64,000 nucleotides of DNA from Euwallacea fornicatus (taxonomy: Eukaryota; Arthropoda; Insecta; Coleoptera; Curculionidae): positions 2,418,001 to 2,482,000 of the forward strand of contig NC_089542.1 in NCBI RefSeq assembly GCF_040115645.1, given 5' to 3'. Under the pieces are notes generated by a model. It did no database searches. It had not been told where the DNA came from and saw only the letters and a program-made list of their open reading frames with translations. Position numbers and translations under genes: made by a program. Shown here one piece after another: positions 46,221-58,384 of this stretch (positions are counted from its first letter, which is position 1; each line of letters starts with the position of its first letter).

Positions 46221-49200
46221 TTGATGCTAAATAACTTAGTTTAGTGCTTAGTTTTCACTCAAAAAACCAAAGATAAAATGAGAAGTTAACAAATCAAGGA
46301 AGTCGGTTAAGGATGAAGAAAGGAGGAGGTTGACTACTCACAAAGATATTTCAATTCGAAGGAAAATGGCACACAAACTTGGCAAAAGGCACTAAAAAGT
46401 AACCTAAAAAGGTGTGTATTGGAATTATGAAGGAAAATCAATACGTGCAGCACCGGTAAAAACAATTTCACACTTTTATTAAGGTATTTACCATATTCCT
46501 AGATTCGTTTGTACCAATGCCGGCGGGTCTACATGTTGTGTATCCGATTTCCATATTTCCAGGTCTTTTCCTGAATTTTCCGTTTTATCAAAACTTTGCG
46601 ACAGCTTTGCCATTTTGCCAGTTTTTCTCTTAACATTCTCACCGTCTGTTTGTAACTATGTTTTTACCAATTCTGGCCGGACTACACACTGCGTGCACGA
46701 CTCTTAATGAAGTCGTGCAACTGAATAAACCTAATTAATAACTTCAAAAATTTGCAATATCTTCAAGATATACGGCCTTCTGAGAAATCTACAACTGTCC
46801 CTAACCCCACAAAGTAATATGCTAATCCGGCTATAACACCTCCGCGAAGATTTACCGGCCTTAAAGGCCATCAATACCTACTAAATGGTCTGGTAAATGC
46901 CAAAAAAACGTTTACTGAGATGTCTCATTACATTTATTAACACGTACTACGAGTCTCACTACTTTGTTGCCGTTGACTTATGTAATGAACGACCCAATTA
47001 AAGTCTTTGCTCGCTCATTCCGATCACATACTAAATTATTAATGTTTATTTATTTACTATATAAGCACGTATTTTACGAGATTTAATGGATGGTACGCGA
47101 GTAGTGGACGAGCTCGTTATGTGCGAAGATTAGGGGTTTTGTTGTTGTAAACATGCGGTTAATCGCTGGGTGATCCAGGTCGCGGATGGGTGATTTATGA
47201 GCCGATTTGATTGTTTTTTCGAATGAGAAGCGCACAGAAATGGCCAATTTACCTTAGTTAAATTAAGGAATTCTTAGGTCAAAACCAGAAAACTCAAGGA
47301 TAACCATTCGAAAAGTCTTAGAAAACGAGTCATTTCACTTACTTATTAGTCAAAAAAATCCAGATCCACCGCGTTCATTTTTGGTCAGCAATCAGGGCTA
47401 GACATTAGCCCACTGTCAAACAAAATTTAGCATCAATGCGGATTCCGCGTGAATTTGGATTTATATATAGAAATTGGAATTTGGATTCAAATATAGAATG
47501 ATGAGGTTTGACTCCGAGTTGCCTGAGAATGAGTTCAGTGGAGGGGTCGGCGTAGAAAATAACGATTATGGGAAAAATTATTAAGTATCTGAGGACATGA
47601 TAAAGGAACATTAGGGATATTATTATGCAACGGTGAATTTCTGCTTTCGACTGCGCGTCAAACACCTTCCGGAGGCAGAATTGGTTTGATGTCTAGTTCC
47701 CAAGCAGTTGATAAATAAACGCTTGAACCTCGCAAAGTTTGTTTTTCAAAGTGATTTGAAGGCTACGTGCTTTTTTGACGAAGGAAAAGTGCTTTCACTA
47801 GTGGCACTGGCGGTACTATATTAAGATGGTTCGGCACTGACCAGGTTCTTCAAAAAAAAAACCACAACGCTTTTGTAAAGATACCAAAAATTTATTAAGT
47901 TATGGCAATTTGTCCAAATTTTTTCCAATTTAAAATCCTCGTGATTTCCCCCATCAATTTTTGCCAAGTAAACGAGATGTAACATTCAAAAAACTTCTGA
48001 GCCAGCGGTGTACGCTCTACCATATATTGATTACACCTTGGTCCGTTGCTCTGCGGGGCAATTATGGTTCTATATTTAAAAATTAATTTTGAAATACGAA
48101 CGACCTATAAATATGTGAAAAATACTATAGGTAAGTTACATAAGCAAATAATAATATTTTGGTGCCGTGAATTATGTTTTCTAAATTTTAACGGATGATT
48201 CGCTTCTTTAAAATAACTTTTTAAAATAACCGTTTATTTTGTAATGCAACACGAGATATATATTTTTTTTATCAAAACAAACAACGATTCCAAAAATATT
48301 AAAATCCTGAATCACATTATTTTACGACTATTACTCATAAAGCCATGTGTAGGCCATAGAACGATTCTTCCGCAAAATCGATGTGGTTGCGTTCACATTA
48401 ATCACCCACGTGAATATTTCGGACCCAAAAACTAGAAATTGATTTATAAGACACTACTATTCCTGCTGTTCAGCTACAATACAGGAACTATAAATTCCTT
48501 GACTTTTGACTGCAGAAAATGTAAGAGGATTGTTATATCATCATCATCAAATCATGACCACGAGAGGTGATTATTTCTTGGAATCATTAAACCATTTGAC
48601 GAACAGATTGACGACAGGAGATGAGGTCATTAATTGCCATGACGCAATCATTGCTGGAGAAGAACATATCTGTGTAATTTGAAGAACGATTAGAAAACGT
48701 CGGTCATAAATAAACAGAAAAATCTGGATTATTCCTTTTTCTACACGATTAATAGACGATCACGCCAGAACAAGAGAACCCAGACGGTGTAAAGAGCCGG
48801 AAGATGATAAACTAGTCCAATTTTTAACACGCCAAAAAGAGATTAACGGAGCATCGCGAGAATAAAGTGGTTAATAATTTTGATGGCTTTCGAGGATGTT
48901 GGAGTAAAGATCGTTTTATTTTGTCTAGGGTTCATTAATAACGGCTCATAAACAAGAAGTATCCCATTGTCTCGTCTGTTACGACAATTCCTGATAGCGA
49001 AATCTCGCGCCGCCAGCCAGGTGATTCATTACTGGGTCTTTTGAGAGGAAAAATGAGCGTGGATGAGAGGAAAGTGGCACCTGCTTTGGGAAAATATTTA
49101 AAAATTATTAGCAAGTTAGTTGGTGCTGGACTAAAATTTGAAATGTCGGATACATAACGTAAGAAAATGTAAACTACAAGCACTTGTGCGGTGTAAAAGT

Positions 49201-50899
49201 TTAAATAGCTTAGAGTGCTACAATCGTCTATCTTATCGCAAGGAAAAAATTCTAGAAGCCAAATATAGCCAGCGATTTAAGTCAAAAAGGCAAAATCTTA
49301 TGGAGAAAAAATGATGAGATATTTCTAGGAAGTGGCACTACTACATGACAACAGACTTGTTGATTTTCAAATTCAACCACAGTGCAACACCTTGCTGGGA
49401 TTCCCGAAGCTTCCGATCAGGATCAAGAGCAGGGTTCCCATATGAGGATTGAGACGTGAAAAGTCGACACGCTTCGAGATTACAACATAGTATATCGCAT
49501 TTTTAGTCTTAAAATGCTTTAAGAGAGACGCCCTAAATTTAAAAAGTAAATATTTTTCTTGAAGGTGAAAAGTGAGGGTTGAATGAATGACCGAACGACT
49601 GAGAGATGGGCAGGATTCCCCAGCAAGGAACCTTTACAATGTATAGGCCAAATTATCGAGCCCGTCACGTTCCTCCTAAATGGAGTGACGGTGGTTCCGT
49701 CGGTTTGGAGAAAGCTGGCGAGTATCAGGATGAATCTCCCTGATCTCGGCAGGCAACGGTTTACTGCATTTTGGCATATATCAAAACTTTTGTGACGTGC
49801 AAGAGCTTCCCGCGGACAAAGTGCACACTGGTTTGTTTCCGAGGGCCTAGTGACTTCTCTGTTATCCGAATTAAAATATGCCAAGAATTAAAAAATAAAA
49901 TTGAAGAATTTTTAAAAATGATTTCTTAGGGTGTTTTGGCAGGTTTTAATCGATTCGAAGTCGAGAGAAAGTTGGATGACGCGGGTGAAATGATTCATCT
50001 GGACCGATGTTGATTTCGATAATCGCAAGAAACGGGAACATTTCAGCCGTTTTGATGCGAGAAAAACCTACAGATTATAGAAAAACCTCCAGAAATCGAT
50101 AAATAAACGTCAAACTTACTACACTCTGAGCAATTTAGACGATGTCTTTAAGGATGTTTCAACACTTTCTTCAACACATTTAAAACCCACATAAATTCAA
50201 AAACCAATCACCATAACACGACTTCCAAATCAACTAAGAACTAATGATGACAAACATGTTTTTAACGCCGACTGAATTATTGTTATTGTTAAACAAGATT
50301 CCTGAACATGTGTATCTTTTGTATCAGACACAATAAATAATGTACATGTTTCTTACCTGTTTTGGCATCTTTAGATACTAATGATGGTACAGTAGTCGCT
50401 CATTTTACCTTTTGACGTTTTAATATAATAAATTAATATCGATTATTGTAGAGACATTAAAAATAATCGTGACTGCATGGATTTTTCGATAAAACTAATT
50501 GTTCACGAAACATTTGGCCTGGATCGACGTGACGCTGTGATGTCCGATTTACATCATGATTGCGGTAATAGTTTTTAATTACTTGTATTATAAAAAGACG
50601 TGATATAAATGAGTGAAACAAACGCAAAATAACAGTTATCTTGGACGTTATTTATGGCCATTTTCAGAGGTTCATATACAGGCGGCAGGCGTCCGACAAT
50701 CCCATTATTCACAGCCATTTATGGATGTAATTATCTGTAAAGATGATGTGCCCTAGCGGCTTCCGTTGGAGGATATCAAGTATTATTCAAAACTGTCTTA
50801 TTTGTGTCACATGTAATATTGTGACAAGGTATGAATTGCTTAAAGATGTTGATAAAATAACCATTGTAAGGTGCGAAGAATTAAAAATGCAGATGCGTG
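46221..50899. other. long stretch with no recognisable gene
   Basis: Several short open frames (49519-49884 - and its + counterpart among them) lack domains or splice context. No RNA gene or clear repeat is visible. It may contain old transposon debris beyond recognition. Confidence 0.45.
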
Positions 50900-52760
50900 T
50901 ATGAGGAACATCGAGCGATTCCTTGTCGTCTTCAAAAGTAGTCTGAGCGTTTACGAACCGATGCCTTCTAGCTTTCAGTCCAAAGATACCTGAGGAAATC
51001 TACGCACAGAGCGCTACAAAAAGTGATGAAACGCAATTACGACCACAGAAGGAGAAGCGACTCATTGCTATTTTAAAAATATCACCTCCCGATTTCACGA
51101 AATGATATCTTGAAGTTTTCATCATGAGGATAATTGAAGAAATCTCACACGCGTCAACGTAATGAGGTAGAAAAGTGTGAACGCTGTGAATAATAAACAG
51201 ACGAAGCGATATCAAATATTCTTCAAAAACATCTATGGCAGTCTGCGGAACAAAGCTTGTAACCTTTAAAAATGAGAGATTGCGAAACTGCCCTTTACAA
51301 CTTTTAACCCAAAGGTACCTGAGGAATAATTCCAAGCGGATATTCCACGCTGATGCAAATACCAATAAAACGCAACTACGGGCATGATAAACACGTTAAC
51401 TGGCACCCACCTTGAACTTTGTAATGCTCAAAAGCTATTTTGGAAATGTGCAAAACGAGACTTTGTGGTCTTGATCTCAGAAAATTATTGAACCTACGAT
51501 GGAGGAGAAAGTGATAAAATAGTGATAAAAAGCAGTAGCTTATGGCTTGAAAAATATCTTCGATGCGACACAGCATCTAAGATGCTGCCAACCGATATTT
51601 TGTAGTTTAATTATCGAACCAACTCGAGAAATCTAACAGACGGTTGGTGTACAAAGTGATAAAAAGCAGCTATAGGCGCGAGAATCATACGAAACGATAC
51701 ATTGTGGTCTTCGTTATAAAGAAAATACCAAGAATCTAAGGAGATTGTAATGCTTAGGAAATTTACTGGTAAGTCGAAATATAAAGCGATAAAACGTTAC
51801 TACAGAGACCGAGAATAGACCAACGGATATTTAGTAGTGTACAAGCATTAAAAAGTATCTTCGGGAGTCCTTGAAATTATGTTTTGTAGACCTCATAAAT
51901 TATTAAGTATCTAGAACTACTAGAGAAATCTACGGAGTCCTCGATATAGTCTAAGACATAATATGTTATGGTCTTCAAAAATAGTTTTAAAAGTGCACGA
52001 AACGAGATCTTGTAGTGCTTTTTATAATAAGTCGCCTCAATTCACAAGACGCAACAAAACCCAGCGCCCTGTATGAGAATCGGACAAAGGGACACCTATC
52101 TCCGAAAATCTATGGGCACGCCGAAATATAAAGACCAAATGTATCTATAGCAAAAAAAAAAAAATCACGGAAGATACTTCGTGGTGTCCAAAAATATCTT
52201 CGGGACTGCATAAAACGATACCTTGCAGCTTTCACTACGTAAGTTGATAAAACCCAACTTCACGCACGAAAAACTGTCTAGATGATACATTGTCGTCTTT
52301 AGTCTTTAAAAATAGCTTCGAAAGACTACGAAACGATATTTTGAAGAATGTGCCAAAACTCAATAAGGCCATCAAAATCGGACAAAACGCTATCACGTAA
52401 CACTGAAAAATGCTACGGAAACCTACAAAACGACAGCTTGTAGTCTTTGTTTTAAACTGGTTTTGATTAATCGATCGTGATTTACACGAAAAAAAAACAT
52501 CACTAGACATACGAAGAACAGTGCTACCAACATTTTTCAATATGTAATCTTCAAAAACAGTTTAAAAAGTCATGAAACAATACTCCGGCAGCCTTCGTTA
52601 CCAAAAATTATTTCCGAGAATTTATAGGCACATCGAGACAGAAAGTGATATAGTGAACTATGGACACGAAAAATGCACCAATTAATACCTGGTAGTCCTC
52701 AAAGGGTTTTGGGAGTATATAACAAACATTTTACACTCTTAGAGTTCGTTGCAAAAATAT
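50900..52760. repeat. diverged tandem array, irregular spacing (array 3)
   Basis: A phrase of the form CTTCAAAAATA.CTTCGG followed by ACGAAACGATA.CTTGTAGTCTT recurs about eleven times. The ACGAAACGATA anchor lies near 50953, 51098, 51248, 51449, 51691, 51873, 51999, 52212, 52330, 52417 and 52572. Spacing varies from about 90 to 240, so insertions and deletions are frequent. CTGAGGAA.TCTA phrases fall between anchors. Open frames on the minus strand here are by-products. Confidence 0.72.
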
Positions 52761-53786
52761 GTCCTACAAATGGATGGAAAGTAGTTAAATGCAACTATCG
52801 ACGCAAGTAACTAAAGAACAGTAGTAATTAGAAAAGAGATATTTTGTAGCCGAATTTTGTAGAAATTTCTCAAATAACTCGAAAAAAACATATTTAAAAG
52901 AAAAAATACTTACAGAACGAATGACACAACCTCAGAGTTGGTAGAATGCCATCGTTTCATACTTCAGATTTCCTCAGGGCTATTGACTTTCTCAAGGTTT
53001 TACTGGCGTAATTAAAAATGAAAAATCTTTCCAAAATAACGAAATATGTGTGAGCATTCAGAAGTACACAACCCAGCCAACGCTAAATGGTTACTCATAG
53101 TACAAAATATCGATAATATGAAATATTTTTTAGACTCAGTGTAATTCGGAAATGATGCATTTAGGGCGTTATGGTAATAAAGCAAAAGCACTGAGATTTG
53201 TGGCAGAATGACACTGCATTTTGCTCGCACAGACATAGAAAATACCGAGTGTCTTTGAAAGTTGAATTACTACCATATTTTGTTTCGAAATCGTACATTT
53301 AATGAAATCTGCAAGGGTGTTACATTTAAACCTCACGCCGAAATATTACGTAACATGTTTGAAATCATGCAATATATAAATCTATGCCCCACAACCGCAA
53401 AAATATCAAATAAAACATTATACATGAAGTATACCTTATAGGGAGATTTGATGCCACTACCGATTCCATACAAAAATGCTCGATATTGCGACAAATCCCG
53501 TGGTAAACGTCGAAAAAGCAAATTTCTCCGGGATTTGAAACCTAAAAAACGGCTTTGCGGGGCGAGATTCTATTGCGCTCGAATACCGGAGGCCAAATAT
53601 TCAAATTCAGGTTACGGGATTACCATAAACTCCTGGAAATTTGAACTGCTTAAAGGAAAAAACAATTTTTCAAAACAAAATTATTCTAGATACTTTGATG
53701 CGAATTCAGGTGAATTATTGCGCAATATCAGAGAGGATCGGTGCACGGCAACTATAATTTTAAAATAGAGAGCGTCTCCCGAGTTT
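52761..53786. other. no gene recognised
   Basis: It includes a 106-codon open frame at 53448-53768 (+) with no recognisable motif. It may be older copies of the neighbouring repeats. Confidence 0.4.
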
Positions 53787-54130
53787 CTCAAAAATGTCTT
53801 TAAAAGCTCCTCGGCATTGAAAACGATCGCGTTAATTTAAACTGCTGCCAGTTTAAAACGCGTGAGGAAAAAATGCGTATCGTGTAGATCGGTGTGTGGT
53901 CACTTCAATCGTAAAATACCGGGTGCTAAAAAATTTACCCGAAATGTTTTTAGGAATTGCCCAGGAGTGAAAATGATCGTGTTGATTTCAAATGCTAGAA
54001 CTTTTAAATATCGAAAAACAAAAAAATTACGTATTTTGCGAATCGGTGTGTGGTTACCTTAATTCTAAAATACAGGGTGTTTAAAAATTACCTCAAAATG
54101 TCTCTAGATGCTCCTCTGGATTGAAAATTT
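53787..54130 (+). repeat. tandem repeat, unit about 154 bases (array 4)
   Basis: CTCAAAAATGT-type starts lie at 53787, 53938 and 54092. GGTGTGTGGT occurs at 53891 and 54045, 154 apart. Each unit ends in AAAATACxGGGTG followed by TTAAAAATTAC. Two full copies and part of a third are present. The GGGTG joint recalls transposon ends. Confidence 0.78.
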
Positions 54131-54309
54131 GCCTGAACCGATTCAAAGTCCACCACCAGCTAAAGCGTTCACGAAACTTTTCATACAGTTTTGAAACAAG
54201 TTAGAGTAACTTAGGCAGACTTGATCCACGAGACTGAAAAAGATTTCGCGCTCGAGAGTCGCGTGCTCGACTGTATAATGTAGTTAGAGCACTTGTTGCA
54301 AGAGGCCGG

Positions 54310-54555
54310 TCATGCACTGAGTGTTCTCGCGAGTGGCGTACGGTGGTTCTCCGTAAAAAATCGCCGCTGCTGGCGGGGAATGCAGCGCGAGTGATGCAGC
54401 ACGACCTGCGACAGGTGAGTGCACCTGCGGATGCTGCTGCTGCTCCTGATGGAGTCCACGTCGGCGAAGACGGCGCTCTCCTGTTGCTGCTGCTGCAGGA
54501 GACGCAGATGCGCCTCCAGGGGCCGATGGATTCGCGCTCTTTGGCCCACGTTCAT
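54310..54555 (-). CDS. GC-rich candidate coding exon (unidentified)
   Basis: The minus strand opens with ATG at 54555, preceded in frame by TGA three codons earlier. It reads MNVGQRARIHRPLEAHLRLL, then a five-Gln run, then ESAVFADVDSIRSSSSIR. The block is GC-rich with CTG/CAG codons, unlike its AT-rich surroundings. A donor-like AG|GTGCAC lies near 54424, after which the frame continues to a stop at 54310. The plus strand is also open here, with a strong ACAG|GTGAGT at about 54415. It could be a first exon on either strand or a non-coding promoter/CpG element. No family is recognised. Confidence 0.3.
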   Translation of the reverse strand: MNVGQRARIHRPLEAHLRLLQQQQQESAVFADVDSIRSSSSIRRCTHLSQVVLHHSRCIPRQQRRFFTENHRTPLARTLSA

Positions 54556-54613
54556 GATTAATCAGAACTGCGGTTTTGCCTTCTTTTTGTCACAAGATCG
54601 AATTATTAAATAA

Positions 54614-56061
54614 CTGTAATTATCAGTGGCCCAGACGTAAACAAAACGTTCGAAGATTGAGAAAAGTTAGCAGGGCTCGGCACAAATTAGTCAAAAAATT
54701 GTAATGCGGTCTAAAGTTCAGCAAGTCAATTAGCGGGTTCAGGACAAGCAAGAAACCCCTTGTTATTTCAAAAAGCCGACGATTCGTCGGAGAAGCGAAG
54801 GTCGGTCTCGTTCTATCTGGATGTGACGAGATGAGTTACTGACATTTTACTTTTTCAATTTGAAGGGGTAAAGACGGACAGGTCATTGAATATTTCATAT
54901 ATTACTAGTCTTGATGGTATTTTCCAAACTTTTAAAGGCTCTTGAAATTTGAAAAAATGGTGAAACAACATTAAAAAAAGTATTTTTTCTTATCGCATTG
55001 TACGTTTTTTGCATTAATAAACAGTAAAGGGCCCTGAAAAAAACCAAATATAAGATAGAAACGCCAGTTTTTTCAAATAGCAAAGTTTTATAGCTTATTC
55101 CAAACCCGCTACGTGACTTGCTGAAATCTATCCTGAAACGTGATAATCATGAAGTCTGCGATGTAGCGTTAATGGATTAAAAAGCCTAAATGCAGTCAGA
55201 TTAAATTGTATTGAAAATAACCTGAGGGACAATAAAAACGTTATAGATAGACTCAATCCTTCAATGTCCTTTTAAAGTACATGTGAACTAATTTATAATT
55301 AAGGGGTCAACATTATTCAAAAAATCTTAGTATTTTGAGGTGTTTCATATAATTGCCTCAAGTGCTGTTAGTTCAATTTTAATCTGTTCTAATTAAAATT
55401 AAAAATATATATATAATCGTTTACAATACGGTGAATGCACACTTCACGAGCAAGAGAGTCCTAATATTGGGTATCCTCAAGGTGTTATAGCACTTTCAAT
55501 GCCTTAAAAGGAAAGTGTTGGTCTTGCAAGTATTGTATTTTTAATGGAATATAATAATGCTAGGTTTGAAAGCAATGCAATGATACGAGGTTGCTGTTAA
55601 AATAAATTGTGGGGAGTTTATATTTAGATCAGGGAAATATCTAGTTATTGTAGCCTAAAATGGCTCATATCAATCTAAACACTCAAAGGTTTAGTTCAGA
55701 TTAGCAACAAAAACTCTAAAAATAATATATTTCTTTAAAAATTCCATGGGAATGATACCTAATATGACAGGGTCAAAATGGTTTTATATTACAATGCTGA
55801 CTTTCCCTGCACTTACAGAAAGTGTCTTTTCAGTTTAGTCAACTAAAAAACACAAACTTTCACTTTTATATAACTAAAACTTTTCTAGTGGATAAACCAG
55901 GGAGGGACAAGGAAGAGTTATTGAGACAACAAGATTCATTTCCAGTAATTTAATTTGACATTGGAGAAGAAGCAAATCAGACTTATTTTCCCACGTCATA
56001 GAAACCACTTTTAAATGTTTTCTAGACTACTTATCACAGATACTTAATTTTAAAAGCAAAT
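54614..56061. other. region downstream of the ANKRA2 homologue
   Basis: AT-rich sequence that includes the likely 3' UTR of the minus-strand gene at its right end (for example ATTAAA on the minus strand near 55948). Nothing else is seen. Confidence 0.45.
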
Positions 56062-57334
56062 TCAGTCCTCCTTTTTAGGTTGCTCCTCCATCCGCGAGAT
56101 AATAAAATTTTCGATTACAGTTTGTGCTACAAATAGGGCTTTGTTTCAACAAACAGAAAGTTGCTATTGTAGCTGTTGCTGCTATACACAAAAGAGGCTA
56201 AGTAACTTCAGCATAACTTCTATATAAAATCAGTTAATAGGTTTTGAAAAAGACATTTTCCTCTTTTTTTCATGTGTGGGTGTAGTAAATTGTACTTTCC
56301 CACTCATGTAAAGAGAAGAAAATCAATTGCTCTCTTTAAGCAAAAACGAGACCTGAACTGTTCAAGTGTTGAGGTCATAATATGCTTATAGACAAAGTTA
56401 TTGTTATCAAAAAAATTTAAATAAAAATGGACCTATTCATGTAATTTTATCAAAATCTATGACCTGATTTTACACTGAATTAATTTCATAATTTAGCCAT
56501 CCTGCGCAAACTCATCAATCAACACTCAACTATTCTCAACTTACCTGAAGTACTATTATTTTCTATTGCTATACTCAAAGCAGTATCATCATCTAAATTG
56601 ACTAACCCAAAATTGGCCCCATTAAGCAAAAGCTCCTGACATGTATGAGGATGATTCTCTTTGGCTGCATACATTAATGCAGTATTACATAACTATAAAA
56701 CAAATACACCTTCCATATAAAAAAATATACTATGCATTGAAACTAACATGATTGACATGGTCAACTTCAGCCCCATGATTCAACAAGAGCCTGACAACCT
56801 CATGGTGGCCTCCACTAGCTGCCAAAATTAAAGGACTCTCTTCATCAGGTCCCAATTTATTGACATCAGCATTGAATGATATAAGCAATTCAACAGCATT
56901 ATATTGGCCATATGCAGCACTCCAGTGTAATGCAGTAAGGTTGTTGGAGTCAAGGACATCTACAGATTTTTCTTGTAGAATATCAGGACTGTTCAGTTCC
57001 CCTTGGCCTGCTTTCATGTGGAACGTCAGTTCTGTGGTTTTAATATTAGAAATAAGTGTCTAAATAGAGATTTATATCACTTACCTACAGTTTGAGGTAT
57101 CAGGGTCTCGGCTTGAGTGTTTCCTCTTTGTAAATTTGTTAAAACTGTAGATGATGGGGTGCATAGTTTGTAAGGTTGGAAAGCACTCTTTCGGTTTTTA
57201 TCGTGGAGTGATTGCGGTGACCACTTAGGAGTTGCCACTTGTTCTGGTACTGGAGACCAGCGAGAGTTGGATATTTGGGGGGAAGTGGTTTTGGAGGAAT
57301 CTTCATCATTTATTGATTCAGGAGAAGTGTCCAT
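56062..57334 (-). CDS. ANKRA2/RFXANK homologue (ankyrin repeats, four exons, 248 aa)
   Basis: Minus-strand exons 57334-57085, 57031-56748, 56692-56545 and 56126-56062 join in frame. The first exon is Ser/Pro-rich and ends in SSTVLTNLQRGNTQ, which matches the LTNRQRGN block of RFXANK. Ankyrin repeats follow: DSNNLTALHWSAAYGQYN, ESPLILAASGGHHEVVRLLL, NTALMYAAKENHPHTCQELL and DDDTALSIAIENNS. The C-terminus is QTVIENFIISRM, as in the VIENHILKLF tail of vertebrate homologues. The family acts as an adaptor that binds PxLPx-type peptides. In vertebrates RFXANK sits in the RFX complex and ANKRA2 binds class IIa HDACs and megalin. One insect gene probably represents both. Its start is 1.05 kb from the membralin start on the other strand. 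Confidence 0.92.
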
Positions 57335-58384
57335 TATGTATTAGCTGCACCTATGGGGAAACTGTTGAGGAATTTGTCTTGTTTATACATATAATGTTAA
57401 TAGACTGGAGAAATGAAGAGAACTAAAACAATTCCAAAAAAATGTATACAAGAATAAAATGTGAAGTGTAAATAAAAAGTATGATTTGACGTTGACGTAA
57501 ACTTCTGACACATGGGAAAAAGCCGGAGAGGAGCACATAGCGCAATAGAACTCTCTGGGAATAGATCGAACAGCAAAATAATCAATGTTGATAGATCTAA
57601 ATGGAAGGTATAACCTCCCATTATTTCACTTTAATAGATAGTTAAAATGCATCAACAACCGTAGGCATATAGTGCACGTTAACACGAATATAATGTGCCT
57701 AGATTTTATTTTAATCATTTTTCTTGAGAATAAATATCGCTTTTATAAAATTTCCCCCTCTGAGTTTTGTATTATTTTCTGAATTCAATTTATCTGTAGA
57801 TCAAATCTGTAAGAAAAATACAACGATACAGTATACGGATCAATACCCAAAAAACTCGAATTTTTCATTTTGGAAAAAACCGAAAGCTCGGATTTCTTCA
57901 TCAAATTAATCAGCTGATTTTGACATTTTACTTGTCAAACTCCAAGCTAAGTTGACGTCTTTTAGGAAAATATTTCCATTTTTATTAAATTTTTATTTAA
58001 AATTTGAGCTTCATATTTTTAGTTAAGGTAAACTGGTTTGAACTTATAGATCTCTGGAGCAGCAAGTGGTGTGTCGTCCTGTGCTGCCCATTTCTCTTTC
58101 TTCTTCAATCAACTCAAAGGTAAGCTACGCAACCTTCTTATTTTAACACGTTTCTGATTTAAAAAAGTTGAAATTGTGCTATCTTTTACGGGAAAAAGTA
58201 TGTTCCAAGTAGTTACCCTGCACTGGCAAAATTGCCAGACATTTCCATACAATGATATGATGTAAGGCGAAAATCACAGGTACTGTGAATGCAAATGAGT
58301 TAATAACTAATGATTTTGTAACAGATGCATATGTCACGATTTTAAATTCATTATTTCAGAATGGTCTAATCATCAATAAACACC
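57335..58384. promoter_or_regulatory. divergent promoter region and membralin 5' UTR
   Basis: It lies between the ANKRA2 start (minus) and the membralin start (plus). A non-coding first exon of membralin appears to end at 58119 (CAAAG|GTAAGC). It splices to 58360 (TTATTTCAG|A), leaving 25 bases of leader before the start codon. A minimal upstream frame (ATG GTC TAA at 58361-58369) precedes the true start. No TATA box stands out. Confidence 0.55.

Noticed and set aside
49519..49884. Overlapping open frames on both strands
   Set aside because: Neither shows a known domain. A transposon origin is possible but nothing supports a family.
51000..51576. Two minus-strand open frames of 121 and 66 codons
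   Set aside because: They lie wholly within tandem array 3 and do not correspond to repeat-unit translation.
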